DNA of 64,000 bases from Wenxinia saemankumensis (GCF_900141735.1 NZ_FQYO01000005.1:242711-306710), one strand, 5' to 3'; numbered from the stretch's first letter, positions 16,773-27,372 are shown. The notes: generated from the sequence alone by a model not told the origin. A program made the numbers and translations.

Positions 16773-17551
16773 GCGGCGAGTTCCAGCCAGACGGGCACGT
16801 GATCGGAGGGCTTCTCCTTCGCGCGCTCCGCCTTCTCGATCCAGCAATCCGTCATCAGGTCGGCGGCCTGCGGCGTCAGCAGGTGATGGTCGATCCGGAT
16901 CCCGTCGTCGCGGTCGAAGGCGCCGGCCTGGTAGTCCCAGAACGAGTAGTGCCCGCCGCCGCCGACCCGGGCGCGGAAGGCGTCGGTGAAGCCCAGATTG
17001 ACGATCCGGCGGAAGGCATCCCGCGTCGCCGGCAGGGCCAGCGCGTCCTCGCGCCAGGCGTCCGGGCGCTTTGCATCCTCGTCCTGCGGGATCACGTTGT
17101 AATCGCCCGCCATCACCGCCGGCATCTCGGAGCCGAGCAGTTCCTTCGCCCGCGTCTCCAGCCGGGCCATCCAGCCGAGCTTGTAGTCGTATTTCGGCCC
17201 CGGCGCGGGATTCCCGTTCGGCAGGTAGAGGCAGCAGAGCCGCACCGCCCGCCGCTCGCCCATCACCGTCGCCTCGATGTAGCGGGCCTGCTCGTCCGCG
17301 TCGTCGCCGGGCAGGCCGCGCGTCACGTCCTCGAGCGGCAGGCGGCTGACGATCGCGACACCGTTGAAGCCCTTCTGCCCGTGGGTCTCGACGCTATAGC
17401 CCAGATCCTCGATCGCCTCGCGGGGGAAGCCCTCGTCGACGGACTTGATCTCCTGCAGCAGGGCGACGTCGGGCGACTGCTCGGACAGCCAGTCGATGAC
17501 GCGGGGCAGCCGCGCCTTGATCCCGTTGATGTTGAAGGTCGCGATCCGCAT
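16769..17551 (-). CDS. xthA: Exodeoxyribonuclease III
   Basis: A 260-residue AP endonuclease/3' exonuclease of the ExoIII family for base-excision repair. Catalytic motifs are all present: FNINGIKAR, LLQEIKS (metal-binding Glu), LYLPNGNP, GDYNV (Asp/Asn) and the C-terminal PSDHVPV catalytic His. Length is normal. It heads a two-gene transcript with the small secreted protein. Confidence 0.95.
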   Translation of the reverse strand: MRIATFNINGIKARLPRVIDWLSEQSPDVALLQEIKSVDEGFPREAIEDLGYSVETHGQKGFNGVAIVSRLPLEDVTRGLPGDDADEQARYIEATVMGERRAVRLCCLYLPNGNPAPGPKYDYKLGWMARLETRAKELLGSEMPAVMAGDYNVIPQDEDAKRPDAWREDALALPATRDAFRRIVNLGFTDAFRARVGGGGHYSFWDYQAGAFDRDDGIRIDHHLLTPQAADLMTDCWIEKAERAKEKPSDHVPVWLELAA

Positions 17552-17659
17552 GGGCCCTCCTCGGTCCCGCGTTGGGCGGGCACGGGGATCGTTCTGCGCG
17601 GCAGGCGGTCCGGACGCAAGCCCGGGATGGGCCCGTCCCGCGACGCCTGCATGGCGCGC

Positions 17660-17989
17660 CTACATGGCGAAGGAGGTGCCGCAGCCGCAGGACGAGGCGG
17701 CGTTCGGATTGTCGATCACGAAGCGCGCGCCGATCAGCTCGTCTCGGAAATCGATCACCGCATCGGCGAGAAAGGGCAGCGAGGTCGGATCCACCACCAC
17801 GGACTGCCCCGCGCCGCCGGACAGGACGAGGTCGTCCTCCTGCGCGGCGTCGAGCGTGATGGCGTACTGGAAGCCCGAGCATCCGCCGCCCTCGACCGCG
17901 ATGCGCAGGGCCTTGCCCTCTGCCGCCGCGCCGATCTCGGCGAGGCGGTCGTAGGTGGCGGGGGTGACCTTGGGGGGCAGGGTGAGCAT
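17660..17989 (-). CDS. erpA: Iron-sulfur cluster insertion protein ErpA (A-type carrier)
   Basis: An A-type Fe-S carrier of 109 residues that accepts clusters from the assembly machinery and delivers them to apo-enzymes. The three cluster cysteines are in GGGCSGFQY and SSCGCGTSF. The start at 17989 gives the usual length; the frame continues open upstream without meaning. It is divergent from dgt. The suf operon that would supply clusters is at 54-63 kb, with no A-type carrier of its own there. Confidence 0.9.
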   Translation of the reverse strand: MLTLPPKVTPATYDRLAEIGAAAEGKALRIAVEGGGCSGFQYAITLDAAQEDDLVLSGGAGQSVVVDPTSLPFLADAVIDFRDELIGARFVIDNPNAASSCGCGTSFAM

Positions 17990-18085
17990 GGGGGTCCAAT
18001 CACTTGCTGGTCCGGGCTGCAGGTCCCCGATATAGGAAAACCCGGCAGACCGGACAAGACGATCACCAAGAGACGAGGCACGCCG

Positions 18086-19300
18086 ATGACGGCCCCCTAC
18101 GCCTCTCTTCCGGAGCGGAGCAGGGGACGGCTCCACGAGGAAGAGGGCTCCGCCCACCGCTCGCCGTTCCAGAGGGACCGCGACCGGATCATCCATTCCT
18201 CCGCCTTCCGGCGGCTGAAGCACAAGACGCAGGTCTTCATCGAGCACGAGGGCGACTACTTCCGCACCCGGCTGACCCATTCGATCGAGGTGGCGCAGGT
18301 CGCCCGCACCGTCTCGGGCGCGCTGGGGCTGAACGTCGAGCTGACCGAGGCGGTCGCGCTGGCCCACGATCTCGGCCACCCGCCCTTCGGCCATACCGGG
18401 GAGGAGGCGCTGGACGCGCTGATGCAGCCGCATGGCGGGTTCGATCACAATGCGCAGGCGATCCGCATCGTGACCTCGCTGGAGCGGCACTATGCCGAGT
18501 TCGACGGACTGAACCTGACCTGGGAGACGCTGGAGGGCATCGCCAAGCATAACGGTCCCGTTGCGCCCCCTCGGGGCGACGGCCCGGTCGGCGAACCGGT
18601 GCCCTATGCCTTGGCCGATTACGACGCGCGCCACGATCTGGAGCTGTCGACCCATGCCAGCGCCGAGGCGCAGGTCGCGGCGCTGTCGGACGACATCGCC
18701 TATTCGCATCACGACCTGCATGACGGGCTGCGGGCCGAGCTCTTCTCGACCGACGAGCTGGCGGAGCTGCCGGTGCTGAGGGAGTGCTTCGCGCGGGTCG
18801 ACGCGAAATATCCCGGGCTGAACTACTACCGCCGCCGGCACGAGGCGCTGCGCCGCTTCTTCGGGGTGCTGGTCGAGGACGTGATCGCGCAGGCGCGGTC
18901 GGCGCTCGAGGCCTCGGGCGCGCGGAGCGCGCAGGAGATCCGCGAGGCGGGGCGGATGATGGTCCTGTTCTCGCCCGCGCTGAAGGCCGATATCGACACG
19001 ATCCGCACCTTCCTGTTCCACCGGATGTACCGCCACCCGCAGGTGGTCGAGATGCGGGGCGAGGTGACCCGGATCGTGAACGATCTCTTTCCGCTCTTCA
19101 TGGCCGATCCGTCGCAGCTGCCGAAGCAATGGCGCAAGGACGTGGCCGAGGCGGCCGCGGGGCCGGGGGGCGACACCGCGCTGGCCCGGATCGTGGCCGA
19201 TTACATCGCCGGCATGACCGACCGCTTCGCGATCCAGGAACATGCCCGCCTCACCGGCTCGGACATGGTCGAGCGCACCCGCGTCCTCGGCATCGCCTGA
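18086..19300 (+). CDS. dgt: Deoxyguanosinetriphosphate triphosphohydrolase-like protein
   Basis: HD-superfamily dNTP triphosphohydrolase of 404 residues that cleaves dNTPs to deoxynucleoside and triphosphate. The metal site is visible: RLTHSIEVAQVAR, LAHDLGHPPFGHTGEE and the following Asn/His (GFDHNAQA); a later conserved Asp lies in ALSDDIAYSHHD. ATG 18086 follows AGACGAGGCA. It belongs to the type common in alphaproteobacteria rather than E. coli Dgt. Long 3' gap follows. Confidence 0.93.
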   Translation: MTAPYASLPERSRGRLHEEEGSAHRSPFQRDRDRIIHSSAFRRLKHKTQVFIEHEGDYFRTRLTHSIEVAQVARTVSGALGLNVELTEAVALAHDLGHPPFGHTGEEALDALMQPHGGFDHNAQAIRIVTSLERHYAEFDGLNLTWETLEGIAKHNGPVAPPRGDGPVGEPVPYALADYDARHDLELSTHASAEAQVAALSDDIAYSHHDLHDGLRAELFSTDELAELPVLRECFARVDAKYPGLNYYRRRHEALRRFFGVLVEDVIAQARSALEASGARSAQEIREAGRMMVLFSPALKADIDTIRTFLFHRMYRHPQVVEMRGEVTRIVNDLFPLFMADPSQLPKQWRKDVAEAAAGPGGDTALARIVADYIAGMTDRFAIQEHARLTGSDMVERTRVLGIA

Positions 19301-19803
19301 GGCCGGCGGGCCGGCGGGCCGGCGCTCGGCTGTCGCCATCGCCCCGCCCGCCGTCCCGCCAGCGTCCTGCCACCGTCGCGCCGGCCGCCCCGGGGCCGGC
19401 GGCGGGGCGGGCGGCCTGCGCAACGTCCGGGGCCGGCGAGGCGTCTGCGCCTCGATCGGGGTCGCGCGAGGGCAGGGTCCGGCCCCGCCACTCAGGGGCC
19501 GGGGGCGAGGGGCGGGGGGTGCGGACGGTATTTGCGACCCTGCGAAGGAGGGTCGGTCCGCCCCCGGGCCGGGGCGGCGGAGCGGCTATGCGAGGCGGAT
19601 GGGTCCGCCGCGAGGGCAGGGGCGCCGGGCCCGGGGGCGGGGCCGTGGCCGGGAATGCGGGGCGGATGGCGGGCCCGGGCATGGTCGACATGGACCCGAC
19701 GCGGGCCCGATGCGGTCTTGACGCGGTCTTGACGGGGGGCGGCGGCGCGCCACGATGGGCCATTCGGGCCGCGGCGTCGCGCGGCGGTGACGAGGGGACG
19801 GGA
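19301..19803. other. 503-bp non-coding gap with several repeats
   Basis: No credible gene. It starts with three perfect copies of the 8-mer GGCCGGCG (19301-19324) directly after the dgt stop. A perfect 8-bp hairpin (CCGGCCCC/GGGGCCGG) lies at 19479-19502. A short element shared with 30189 lies at 19527-19548. Two adjacent copies of GCGGTCTTGAC fill 19712-19733, upstream of the antiporter. Otherwise the sequence is very GC-rich and featureless. Confidence 0.6.
19527..19548 (+). repeat. Copy 1 of the GGTATTTGC...TGCGAAGG repeat
   Basis: GGTATTTGC, then GACCC, then TGCGAAGG. A closely similar element is at 30189-30211, differing by one base in spacing and three substitutions. Both contain imperfect inverted halves (TTTGC and GCGAA) and both lie in long non-coding gaps after a GC hairpin. 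Confidence 0.5.
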
Positions 19804-21774
19804 ATGGCAGTCGAGACCGCCGCGGAAGGGCTGGCGCCCGTCATGGCTTTCGCCACGATCGGGGCGCTGGGCGTCGGGTCGCAATGGCTGGCCTGGCGGC
19901 TGCGCCTGCCGGCCATCGTGCTGATGCTGGGCGCGGGGCTGATCGTCGGGCCCGTCACCGGCTTCATGGATCCCGCGCGCGATATCGGCCCGCTGCTGCA
20001 GCCCCTGATCGCGGTGGCGGTGGCGATCATCCTGTTCGAGGGCGGATTGACGCTGAACATCCGCCGTCTGCGCGATGCGGCCGAGGGGGTGCGACGGCTC
20101 ATCTTCGTCGGGGCGCCCGTGGGATGGCTGCTCTCGACGCTGGCCCTGCGCTTCGCCGCCGGGCTGAGCTGGGAGAGTTCGGCCGTGTTCGGCGGGATCA
20201 TGATCGTCACCGGCCCGACGGTCATCGCCCCGCTGCTGCGGCAGGCGCGGCTGGCCCGGCGCCCCTCGGCCCTGCTGCAATGGGAGGCGATCCTGAACGA
20301 CCCGGTGGGCGCGCTGGCCGCGGTCCTCGCCTTCGAGATCGTCCTCGTGCTGAGGACCGCGACCTCGGTGAGCGAGGCGGTCTGGGCGCTGGCCTGGGGG
20401 ATCTCGACCGCCACGGCGCTGGGCGTCGCGGGAGGCTACGGCATCGCCTGGGCGTTCCGCCGCGGGCACGTGCCGGAATTCATGAAGGTTCCGGTGCTGA
20501 TCTCGATCCTGCTGGCGGTGTTCGGCATCTCGGACGCGGTCCTCCACGAGAGCGGCCTGCTGGCCGTCACGATCATGGGGATCGTCATCGCCAATGCCGA
20601 GCTCGCCTCCTACACCGAGATCCGCCGCTTCAAGGAATACGCCACCATCCTGCTCGTCTCGGGCGTGTTCATCCTGCTGGCGGCCGCGCTCGATTTCGGG
20701 CAGCTCGCGGCGCTGGACTGGCGGGCGGCGCTGTTCGTGGTGGCGGTGATTGCCCTCGCCAGGCCGCTGACCGTCGCGATCTCGTTCCTCAATTCCAGCG
20801 TGCCGCTGAAGGAGCAGATCCTGCTCGCCTTCACCGCGCCGCGCGGGGTGGTGCTGGTCGCCGTGGCCGGGCTCTTCGGTGAGCGGCTGGTCGAGGCGGG
20901 GGTCACGGACGGGTCGCTGATCGGGCCGCTCGCCTTCGTGCTGGTCGCGGTGACGGTCGTCGTCCACGGCTTCACGCTGCGCCCCTTCGCCCGGGCGCTC
21001 GGCCTGTCGGGGGCCGAGACGCCGGGCCTGATCATCGTCGGCGCCTCGCCCTTCACCAAGGCACTGGCCGAGGCGCTGTACCGGGCCGGGGTCCCGGTCC
21101 TGATGACCGATCCCAATTACGGCCGGCTCATCCGCAGCCGGATCGAGGGGGTGCCGATCTTCGCGGGCGACATCCTGTCCGAGGCGGCGGAGGAGAACCT
21201 CGAGCTGATGCATTACGACACCATCCTCGCCGCGACCGACAACGACGCCTACAACACGTTGATCGGAACCGACCTCGGACCCGAATTCGGCCGCGAGAAG
21301 GTCTACCAGGTCGCGCGGGAGAAGCGGGACAGCGCCCGCTTCGCCTTGCCCCCCGGCCTCGGCGGGGCGGTGATCGCGGGCGACATGACCCTGCGCGAGC
21401 TCGACCGGATGATCCACGAGGGCTGGGGCGTCCGGATCACCCGCCTGACCGACGAGTTCGGCTTCGAGGACTGGGCCGAGCGGCGCCCCGACGCCAAGCT
21501 GATCGGACGGATCGGGCCGAATGCAGGCCTGTCCTTCCTGATCGACGGCGACGACGTGCGGCCCGGCCCCGGCGTCCGGCTGGTCACCATGACCACGCCC
21601 GAGACCGAGGCGCGCCTGCGTTCCGAGCGCGAGGCCGAGAAGGGCGAGACCAAGACCCGCAAGCAGAGCGGCCGCGACCGCCAGGCCGACAGGGAGGCGG
21701 ATCGCGAGGGGGGACAGGGCAACGGCACGGGGGACGGCTTCGCCTCCGTTGACCGCTCCGCCGGCGGGGCGTAG
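19804..21774 (+). CDS. CPA1-type cation:proton antiporter with TrkA-N domain
   Basis: A 656-residue NhaP-like Na+(K+)/H+ antiporter. Residues 10-395 form about 12-13 transmembrane helices with family motifs [29 protein letters not shown] (ion-binding Asn-Asp) and TAPRGVV. Residues 405-530 form a TrkA-N/RCK-like nucleotide-binding module ([27 protein letters not shown]), expected to gate transport by NAD(H) or adenine nucleotides. A highly charged tail follows after residue 600. GAGGGGACGGG precedes the ATG. The 11-bp tandem repeat lies about 70 bp upstream. Confidence 0.9.
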   Translation: MAVETAAEGLAPVMAFATIGALGVGSQWLAWRLRLPAIVLMLGAGLIVGPVTGFMDPARDIGPLLQPLIAVAVAIILFEGGLTLNIRRLRDAAEGVRRLIFVGAPVGWLLSTLALRFAAGLSWESSAVFGGIMIVTGPTVIAPLLRQARLARRPSALLQWEAILNDPVGALAAVLAFEIVLVLRTATSVSEAVWALAWGISTATALGVAGGYGIAWAFRRGHVPEFMKVPVLISILLAVFGISDAVLHESGLLAVTIMGIVIANAELASYTEIRRFKEYATILLVSGVFILLAAALDFGQLAALDWRAALFVVAVIALARPLTVAISFLNSSVPLKEQILLAFTAPRGVVLVAVAGLFGERLVEAGVTDGSLIGPLAFVLVAVTVVVHGFTLRPFARALGLSGAETPGLIIVGASPFTKALAEALYRAGVPVLMTDPNYGRLIRSRIEGVPIFAGDILSEAAEENLELMHYDTILAATDNDAYNTLIGTDLGPEFGREKVYQVAREKRDSARFALPPGLGGAVIAGDMTLRELDRMIHEGWGVRITRLTDEFGFEDWAERRPDAKLIGRIGPNAGLSFLIDGDDVRPGPGVRLVTMTTPETEARLRSEREAEKGETKTRKQSGRDRQADREADREGGQGNGTGDGFASVDRSAGGA

Positions 21775-21802
21775 TCCGGCCCCCGTAAAGGAGCCGCACG
21801 CC

Positions 21803-23542
21803 ATGAACCTCTTCGCCGACATCCGCGCCCTCGTCGTCAAGGCGCTCACCGACATGACCGAGAGCGGCGTCCTGCCGGGCGGGCTCGATCTCGGCAACGT
21901 CACGGTGGAGCCGCCGCGCGATCCCGGGCACGGCGACATGGCGACCAACGCGGCGATGGTGCTGGCGGGGCCCGCGGGGGCAAGGCCGCGGGACATCGCG
22001 ACCGCGCTGGCCGCACGGCTGGCGGAGGATCCGCGCATCGACCAGGCCGAGGTGGCGGGGCCGGGCTTCCTCAATCTCCGGCTCGCGGCCTCCGTCTGGC
22101 CCGATCTCGTCCGCGCCGCGTTGACGGCGGACGGGTTCGGCCGGTCCGCGATGGGGCAGGGGGCGAAGGTCAACGTCGAATACGTCTCGACCAATCCCAC
22201 GGGGCCGGTCCATGTCGGCCATGTGCGGGGCGCCGTCTTCGGCGACGCGCTGGCGAGCCTGCTGGCCTATACCGGCCACGAGGTCACCCGCGAATACTAC
22301 ATCAACGACGGCGGGGCGCAGGTCGACACGCTCGCCCGGTCCGCCTACCTGCGCTATCTCGAGGCGCACGATCTGTCCGTCGACTGGCCCGAGGGCAGCT
22401 ATCCGGGCGATTACCTGATCGAGGTCGGCGAGGCGCTGAAATCGGAATACGGCGACAGCCTCGTTGGCAAGGACGAGGGCGAGTGGCTTCCGATCGTGCG
22501 GCCCTTCGCCACCGACCGGATGATGGACCTGATCCGCGACGACCTCGCCGCGCTGGGCGTGCGGCACGACGTCTTCTTCTCGGAGAAGTCGCTCTACGGG
22601 ACGGGCCGGATCGAGGCGGCGATCGCCGATCTCGAGGGAAAGGGCCTGATCTACAAGGGCACGCTCGAGCCGCCGAAGGGCAAGATCCCCGAGGATTGGG
22701 AGCCGCGCGAGCAGACGCTGTTCAGGTCCACGGAATACGGCGACGACGTCGACCGGCCGATCCGCAAGTCGGACGGCGCCTGGACCTATTTCGCGCCGGA
22801 CATCGCCTATCACTACGACAAGATCGAGCGCGGCTTCGACCAGCTGATCGACGTGTTCGGCGCCGATCACGGCGGCTACGTCAAGCGGATGAAGGCTGCG
22901 GTCGCCGCGCTGTCGGAGAACCGCGTGCCGGTCGACATCAAGCTGGCGCAGATCGTGAAGCTCTGGAAGGACGGCGAGCCGTTCAAGATGAGCAAGCGGG
23001 CGGGCACCTTCATCACGCTGCGCGACCTGCTCGACCAGGTGGGACCGGACGTGACCCGTTTCCACATGCTGACGCGCAAGAACGACGCGCCGCTCGACTT
23101 CGATTTCGACAAGGTTCTGGAGCAGTCGAAGGACAACCCGGTCTTCTACGTGCAATACGCCAATGCCCGGATCCATTCGGTGCTGCGCCGGGCGCGCGAG
23201 GCGGGGATCGCGGTGGACGAGTCCGCGCTGGCCGGCGCCGTGGGCGCGCTGGAGCACGAGGCCGAGATCGGTCTCGCCCGCAAGATCGCCGAATGGCCGC
23301 GTCTGGTGGAGATCGCGGCCCGTACGCACGAGCCGCACCGGGTGGCGTTCTATCTCTACGACCTCGCCTCGGACCTGCACGCGCTCTGGAACCGCGGCAA
23401 CGAGGAGCCGGCGCTGCGCTTCTTCCAGGAGGGCGATGCTGCAACGAGTCAGGCGAAAATCGCGCTGGCGCGGGCGGCGGGCGTTGTGATCGGCGAGGGC
23501 CTCGGTATCCTCGGCGTCGTTCCGGTGGAGGAAATGCGCTGA
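21803..23542 (+). CDS. argS: Arginyl-tRNA synthetase
   Basis: Class I arginyl-tRNA synthetase, 579 residues. The N-terminal additional domain is followed by the HIGH-type motif HVGHVRG near residue 137 and the KMSKR motif (FKMSKRAG) near 395; the C-terminal DALR anticodon-binding domain begins near 455 and ends with [22 protein letters not shown] lies 13-17 nt before the ATG. It is followed by the SPOR gene, a usual alphaproteobacterial neighbour. A tRNA-Arg substrate is encoded at 63460. Confidence 0.96.
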   Translation: MNLFADIRALVVKALTDMTESGVLPGGLDLGNVTVEPPRDPGHGDMATNAAMVLAGPAGARPRDIATALAARLAEDPRIDQAEVAGPGFLNLRLAASVWPDLVRAALTADGFGRSAMGQGAKVNVEYVSTNPTGPVHVGHVRGAVFGDALASLLAYTGHEVTREYYINDGGAQVDTLARSAYLRYLEAHDLSVDWPEGSYPGDYLIEVGEALKSEYGDSLVGKDEGEWLPIVRPFATDRMMDLIRDDLAALGVRHDVFFSEKSLYGTGRIEAAIADLEGKGLIYKGTLEPPKGKIPEDWEPREQTLFRSTEYGDDVDRPIRKSDGAWTYFAPDIAYHYDKIERGFDQLIDVFGADHGGYVKRMKAAVAALSENRVPVDIKLAQIVKLWKDGEPFKMSKRAGTFITLRDLLDQVGPDVTRFHMLTRKNDAPLDFDFDKVLEQSKDNPVFYVQYANARIHSVLRRAREAGIAVDESALAGAVGALEHEAEIGLARKIAEWPRLVEIAARTHEPHRVAFYLYDLASDLHALWNRGNEEPALRFFQEGDAATSQAKIALARAAGVVIGEGLGILGVVPVEEMR

Positions 23543-23649
23543 TCAACGGCGCCCCCGCCGGTCCCCGGGCCGGTCGACGGACCCGGGCGAGGATCGAGCG
23601 GTAGATCGGGGCCCGGCACGTGCCGGCACCCGGCGGAAGGGGCAGGCGC

Positions 23650-24891
23650 ATGGCGGTGATGGATTGGGAGGACGGTCGCTGGCCGTCGCGGGAGCCCGGT
23701 GCGCAGGACGGTGCGCAGGACGGCGCGAGGCGGCCGCAGGCCGATGACTGGACCCGGTCGATGGGCGCCTGCGACTATGTCGATGTCGGCGAGGGCGAGG
23801 TGGACGAGAGCGACCTGCCGCCGCGCCGGGGGCTGCTGGCCCGGGCCGGGCGGGCGGTGCAGTTCGCGACCGCCGGGGTGTCGCTGGCCCTGATCATCGG
23901 CGTCGGCATCTGGGGCTATCGCCTTCTCGTGCGCGACGCGACCGGCCTGCCGGTCGTGCACGCCGCCAGCGGCCCGTTCCGCGAGCGGCCGACCACGCCG
24001 GGCGGCGAGATCGCCCTGCATGCCGGCCTCGCCGTGAACGAGGTCGCGGCGATGGGCGGCGCGGCCCCGACCGAGGAGACGCTGTTCCTCGCCCCCGCGC
24101 CGACCGCCCCGCAGGAGGACGACCTGATCGCGGTGCCGCTGCCGCCGGAGGGCGACCTGCGGATCGACGCGGCGGACGGCCCCTCTCCGGCCGATCTCGG
24201 CATGACCGCCGCGCCGGCCGCGGTCCCGGCCGCCCTTCCGGCCGCGGCGCGCCCCGCGCCGGCGCCGGGCCCGGCCCCCTCCACCGGGATCGATCCGGCC
24301 GACCTGATCGGTCCGCCGCCGCCGCCCGCGGCGCCCGCCGCGGCGACTGCGACGGCGGACCTCTCGATCACTCCCGACCGCCCGCTGACGGCCGAGGAGG
24401 TGCTCGCCCTCGCCGACACGATCGCGCGGGGGGCGGAGCCGCTGTCGGGCCTGCCGCCCGAGGACATCGCCTCGGGCCCCGCGATCATCGACCAGGCCGA
24501 CATCCTGCCCGAAAGCGCGCCCGGCCTCGCCCGGGCCCTGCGCCCCGTGGCGCGGACGCGCACCGCGCCGTCGCCCGCAGCCGCCTCTTCCGCCGCCGCC
24601 GCCCCGGGCGGCGTGCCGGTCAGCGTGGAGCCGGTGCCGCTGGACACGGTGCTGGTCCAGCTCGGCGCCTTCCCCTCGCCCGAGGCCGCGCGCGAGGCCT
24701 GGGCCGGCGCCTCGGCCACCTTCGCCGACTTCATCGCCGACCGGCAGCCGCTCATCCAGGAGGCCGAGAGTGCGGGGCAGACCTTCTTCCGCCTGCGGGT
24801 CATGGGGTTCGGCGACCTGGCCGATGCGCGCCGGTTCTGCTCGGCCCTCGTCGCGGAATCGGCGGACTGCATCCCGGTCGTGGTGCGCTGA
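23650..24891 (+). CDS. SPOR domain-containing membrane protein
   Basis: A 413-residue bitopic inner-membrane protein. Residues 1-75 are cytoplasmic and acidic, a single transmembrane helix lies near 76-97 (TAGVSLALIIGVGIWGY), then a long Pro/Ala-rich periplasmic linker (to about 330), then a SPOR domain (VLVQLGAFPSPEAAREAW through the FCSAL segment), which binds denuded peptidoglycan at division sites. Start ATG 23650 follows GGAAGGGG. Overlaps nagZ at TGATG, linking two cell-wall genes. Confidence 0.88.
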   Translation: MAVMDWEDGRWPSREPGAQDGAQDGARRPQADDWTRSMGACDYVDVGEGEVDESDLPPRRGLLARAGRAVQFATAGVSLALIIGVGIWGYRLLVRDATGLPVVHAASGPFRERPTTPGGEIALHAGLAVNEVAAMGGAAPTEETLFLAPAPTAPQEDDLIAVPLPPEGDLRIDAADGPSPADLGMTAAPAAVPAALPAAARPAPAPGPAPSTGIDPADLIGPPPPPAAPAAATATADLSITPDRPLTAEEVLALADTIARGAEPLSGLPPEDIASGPAIIDQADILPESAPGLARALRPVARTRTAPSPAAASSAAAAPGGVPVSVEPVPLDTVLVQLGAFPSPEAAREAWAGASATFADFIADRQPLIQEAESAGQTFFRLRVMGFGDLADARRFCSALVAESADCIPVVVR

Positions 24892-25880
24892 TGGCGCCTC
24901 GCGCCGCGATCCTCGGCCTCGAGGGCAAAGTCATCGGCTCCGAGGAGAGGGCCTTCCTGCGCAGGGCCGATCCCTGGGGGATCATCCTGTTCGGCCGGAA
25001 CGTCGAGGCGCCGGGGCAGCTGCGGGTGCTGACGGCGGATGTCCGGGCGATCCTCGGCCGCGACGTGCCGGTGATGATCGACCAGGAGGGGGGGCGCGTC
25101 CAGCGCCTGCGCGCGCCGCACTGGCGCGAGTTCCTGCCCGCGCTGGACCAGATGGAGCGGGCGGACTCGCCGATCCGCGCCCAGTGGATCCGCAACCGCC
25201 TCATCGCGCACGAGCTGCACGAGGTCGGGATCGATGTCAGCGCCGCGCCGCTCGCCGACCTGGTCGAGCCCGAGACGCATCCCGTCCTGCGCAACCGCCT
25301 CTACGGCAGCGATGTCGGGACCGTGGTCGCGGCCGCCCGCGCGGCGGCCGAGGCGCTGCTGGCGGGGGGCGTGCTGCCCTGCCTCAAGCACATTCCGGGC
25401 TACGGGCGGGCCCGGGTCGACAGCCACCTCACGCTGCCGCGGATCGAGGTGCCGGCGGCCGAGCTGCGGGCGCGGGATTTCGCGCCCTTCGCCGCGCTGT
25501 CGGACCTGCCGATGGCGATGAGCGCGCATATCGTCTACCGGGCGCTCGACCCGCACCGCGCCGCCACGATCTCGCCCACGCTGATCTGGCTGATCCGGCA
25601 GGAGCTGGGGTTCGGGGGCCTTCTGATGACCGACGATATCGGGATGGAGGCGCTGACCGGCAGCCCGGGCGAGCGGGCCGCCGCCTCGATCGCGGCGGGC
25701 TGCGACGTCGTTCTCTACGGCAACGGCGACCGTGCCGGGCGCGAGGACGTGATCGCCCACGTCCCCCGGCTGGAGGGCGCGGCCCTGTCGCGGGCCGAGG
25801 CGGCCCTTGCCGCACGGCGGGCCCCCGATCCCGTTGACATCGAGGCGCTCGAGGACGAACTTGCCGCCCTTCTGGGCTGA
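24891..25880 (+). CDS. nagZ: Beta-N-acetylhexosaminidase NagZ
   Basis: Glycoside hydrolase family 3 enzyme of 329 residues that removes GlcNAc from cytosolic anhydro-muropeptides in cell-wall recycling. Motifs are IDQEGGRVQRL near residue 65, the catalytic KHIPGYGRARVDSH near residue 165 (His and Asp of the mobile loop), and the nucleophile region MTDDIGMEAL near 245. ATG 24891 overlaps the preceding stop. It leads into scpA and scpB, a gene order common in Rhodobacterales. Confidence 0.94.
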   Translation: MAPRAAILGLEGKVIGSEERAFLRRADPWGIILFGRNVEAPGQLRVLTADVRAILGRDVPVMIDQEGGRVQRLRAPHWREFLPALDQMERADSPIRAQWIRNRLIAHELHEVGIDVSAAPLADLVEPETHPVLRNRLYGSDVGTVVAAARAAAEALLAGGVLPCLKHIPGYGRARVDSHLTLPRIEVPAAELRARDFAPFAALSDLPMAMSAHIVYRALDPHRAATISPTLIWLIRQELGFGGLLMTDDIGMEALTGSPGERAAASIAAGCDVVLYGNGDRAGREDVIAHVPRLEGAALSRAEAALAARRAPDPVDIEALEDELAALLG

Positions 25881-25902
25881 GCGCCCGATCGAGGCCGAGC
25901 CG

Positions 25903-26697
25903 ATGACCGACGCGCAGGGCGAGGATCCCGCACCCGCCGCCAGCGTGGCCGAGCGCCGCGCGGCCGAGGCGCTGATCGTCGATGTCGAGGGCTACGAAGG
26001 GCCGCTCGACCTGCTTCTGACGATGTCGCGCACGCAGAAGGTCGACCTGCGGCACATCTCGATCCTTGCCCTGGCCGAACAGTACCTCGCCTTCGTCGAA
26101 CAAGCACGGACCCTGCGGATCGAGCTGGCGGCCGATTACCTCGTGATGGCGGCCTGGCTGGCCTTTCTCAAGTCGCGCCTGCTGCTGCCCCCCGATCCCG
26201 AGGAGGAGGGGCCGAGCGGGGACGAGCTCGCCGCCCATCTCGCCTTCCAGCTCGAGCGCCTCTCGGCGATGCGCGAGGCGGCGGCGCAGCTGATGGCCCG
26301 CGACCGGCTGGGGCGCGACGTCTTTCCCCGCGGCGCCGCGCAGGCGGTCGAGCGGGTGCGCGCGGTGCGCTATACCGCGACGCTGCTCGACCTGATGCAG
26401 GCCTATGCCCGGACCCGGACGAAGGACGAGTTCCGCCCCTTCGTCATGGATCGCGAGTCGATCATGTCGATGGAAGAGGCGCTGGGCCGGATGCGGCACC
26501 TGATCGGCTTTGCGGGCGACTGGACCGACATCTCGTCCTACCTGCCGGAGGGATGGGAGAGCGACCCGGCGAAGCGCCGTTCGTCGACCGCCGCGACCTT
26601 CGCCGCGAGCCTGGAACTGGCGAAGGAGGGGCGGATCGAGATCCGGCAGGGGGACACATTCGCGCCGATCCAGATCCGGCGCCGCAAGGGGATCTGA
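25903..26697 (+). CDS. scpA: Segregation and condensation protein A
   Basis: ScpA kleisin of 264 residues, bridging SMC heads in the chromosome-condensing complex with ScpB. The N-terminal motif YEGPLDLLLTMSRTQKVDL and the following AEQYLAFVEQA are diagnostic, and the C-terminal winged-helix segment (ATFAASLELAKEGRIEIRQ) closes the protein. The start is ATG 25903, 22 bp after nagZ; the frame is open into nagZ but without family similarity. Directly abuts scpB. Confidence 0.95.
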   Translation: MTDAQGEDPAPAASVAERRAAEALIVDVEGYEGPLDLLLTMSRTQKVDLRHISILALAEQYLAFVEQARTLRIELAADYLVMAAWLAFLKSRLLLPPDPEEEGPSGDELAAHLAFQLERLSAMREAAAQLMARDRLGRDVFPRGAAQAVERVRAVRYTATLLDLMQAYARTRTKDEFRPFVMDRESIMSMEEALGRMRHLIGFAGDWTDISSYLPEGWESDPAKRRSSTAATFAASLELAKEGRIEIRQGDTFAPIQIRRRKGI

Positions 26698-27372
26698 ATG
26701 GACGAGACGGATAATCCGCCGCCGGGCGCGGGGCCGGGGGGGCCGCCCCCGCGCGAGACCCTGTTCGAGGCGCCGCCCGCGGGCGAGCAGGAGCGGATGG
26801 TCGAGGCGATCCTCTTCGCCAGCGCCGAACCGGTGACGCTGGCCGACCTGACCGCGCGGATGCCCCATGGCTGCGAGCCGGGCCCCGCGCTCGAAGCGCT
26901 GCGGCGCCGCTACGAGGGGCGGGGCGTGCGCGTCGTCCGTGTCGGAGAGGCCTGGGCGATCCGCACGGCGCCGGATCTCGGCTTCCTGATGCGCCGCGAG
27001 GTGGTGGAGACGCGCAAGCTCAGCCGCGCCGCGATCGAGACGCTGGCCATCGTCGCCTATCACCAGCCGGTCACGAGGGCCGAGATCGAGGAGATCCGCG
27101 GCGTGGGCATCAGCCGCGGCACGCTCGACCTGCTGATCGAGATGGACTGGATCCGCCTCGGCCGGCGCCGCATGACGCCCGGGCGGCCCACCACCTTCGT
27201 GGTGACACAGGCCTTCCTCGACCATTTCGGGCTGGAGAGCGCGCGCGACCTGCCCGGCCTGAAGGAGCTGCGGGCCGCCGGCCTGCTCGACAACCGCCCG
27301 CGCCCCGGCGACGGGAGCGAGCCGGAGGACGGGACCGAAAGCGGGCAGAGCGCGCTCTTCGACGAGGAGTAG
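26698..27372 (+). CDS. scpB: Segregation and condensation protein B
   Basis: ScpB of 224 residues with two winged-helix domains: residues 33-105 (MVEAILFASAEPVTLADL) and 110-190 (LSRAAIETLAIVAYHQPVTRAEIEEIRG). A Gly/Pro-rich leader of about 30 residues precedes them and an acidic tail follows. Starts on the base after the scpA stop. Last gene of the argS-to-scpB run; followed by a convergent gap. Confidence 0.95.
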   Translation: MDETDNPPPGAGPGGPPPRETLFEAPPAGEQERMVEAILFASAEPVTLADLTARMPHGCEPGPALEALRRRYEGRGVRVVRVGEAWAIRTAPDLGFLMRREVVETRKLSRAAIETLAIVAYHQPVTRAEIEEIRGVGISRGTLDLLIEMDWIRLGRRRMTPGRPTTFVVTQAFLDHFGLESARDLPGLKELRAAGLLDNRPRPGDGSEPEDGTESGQSALFDEE

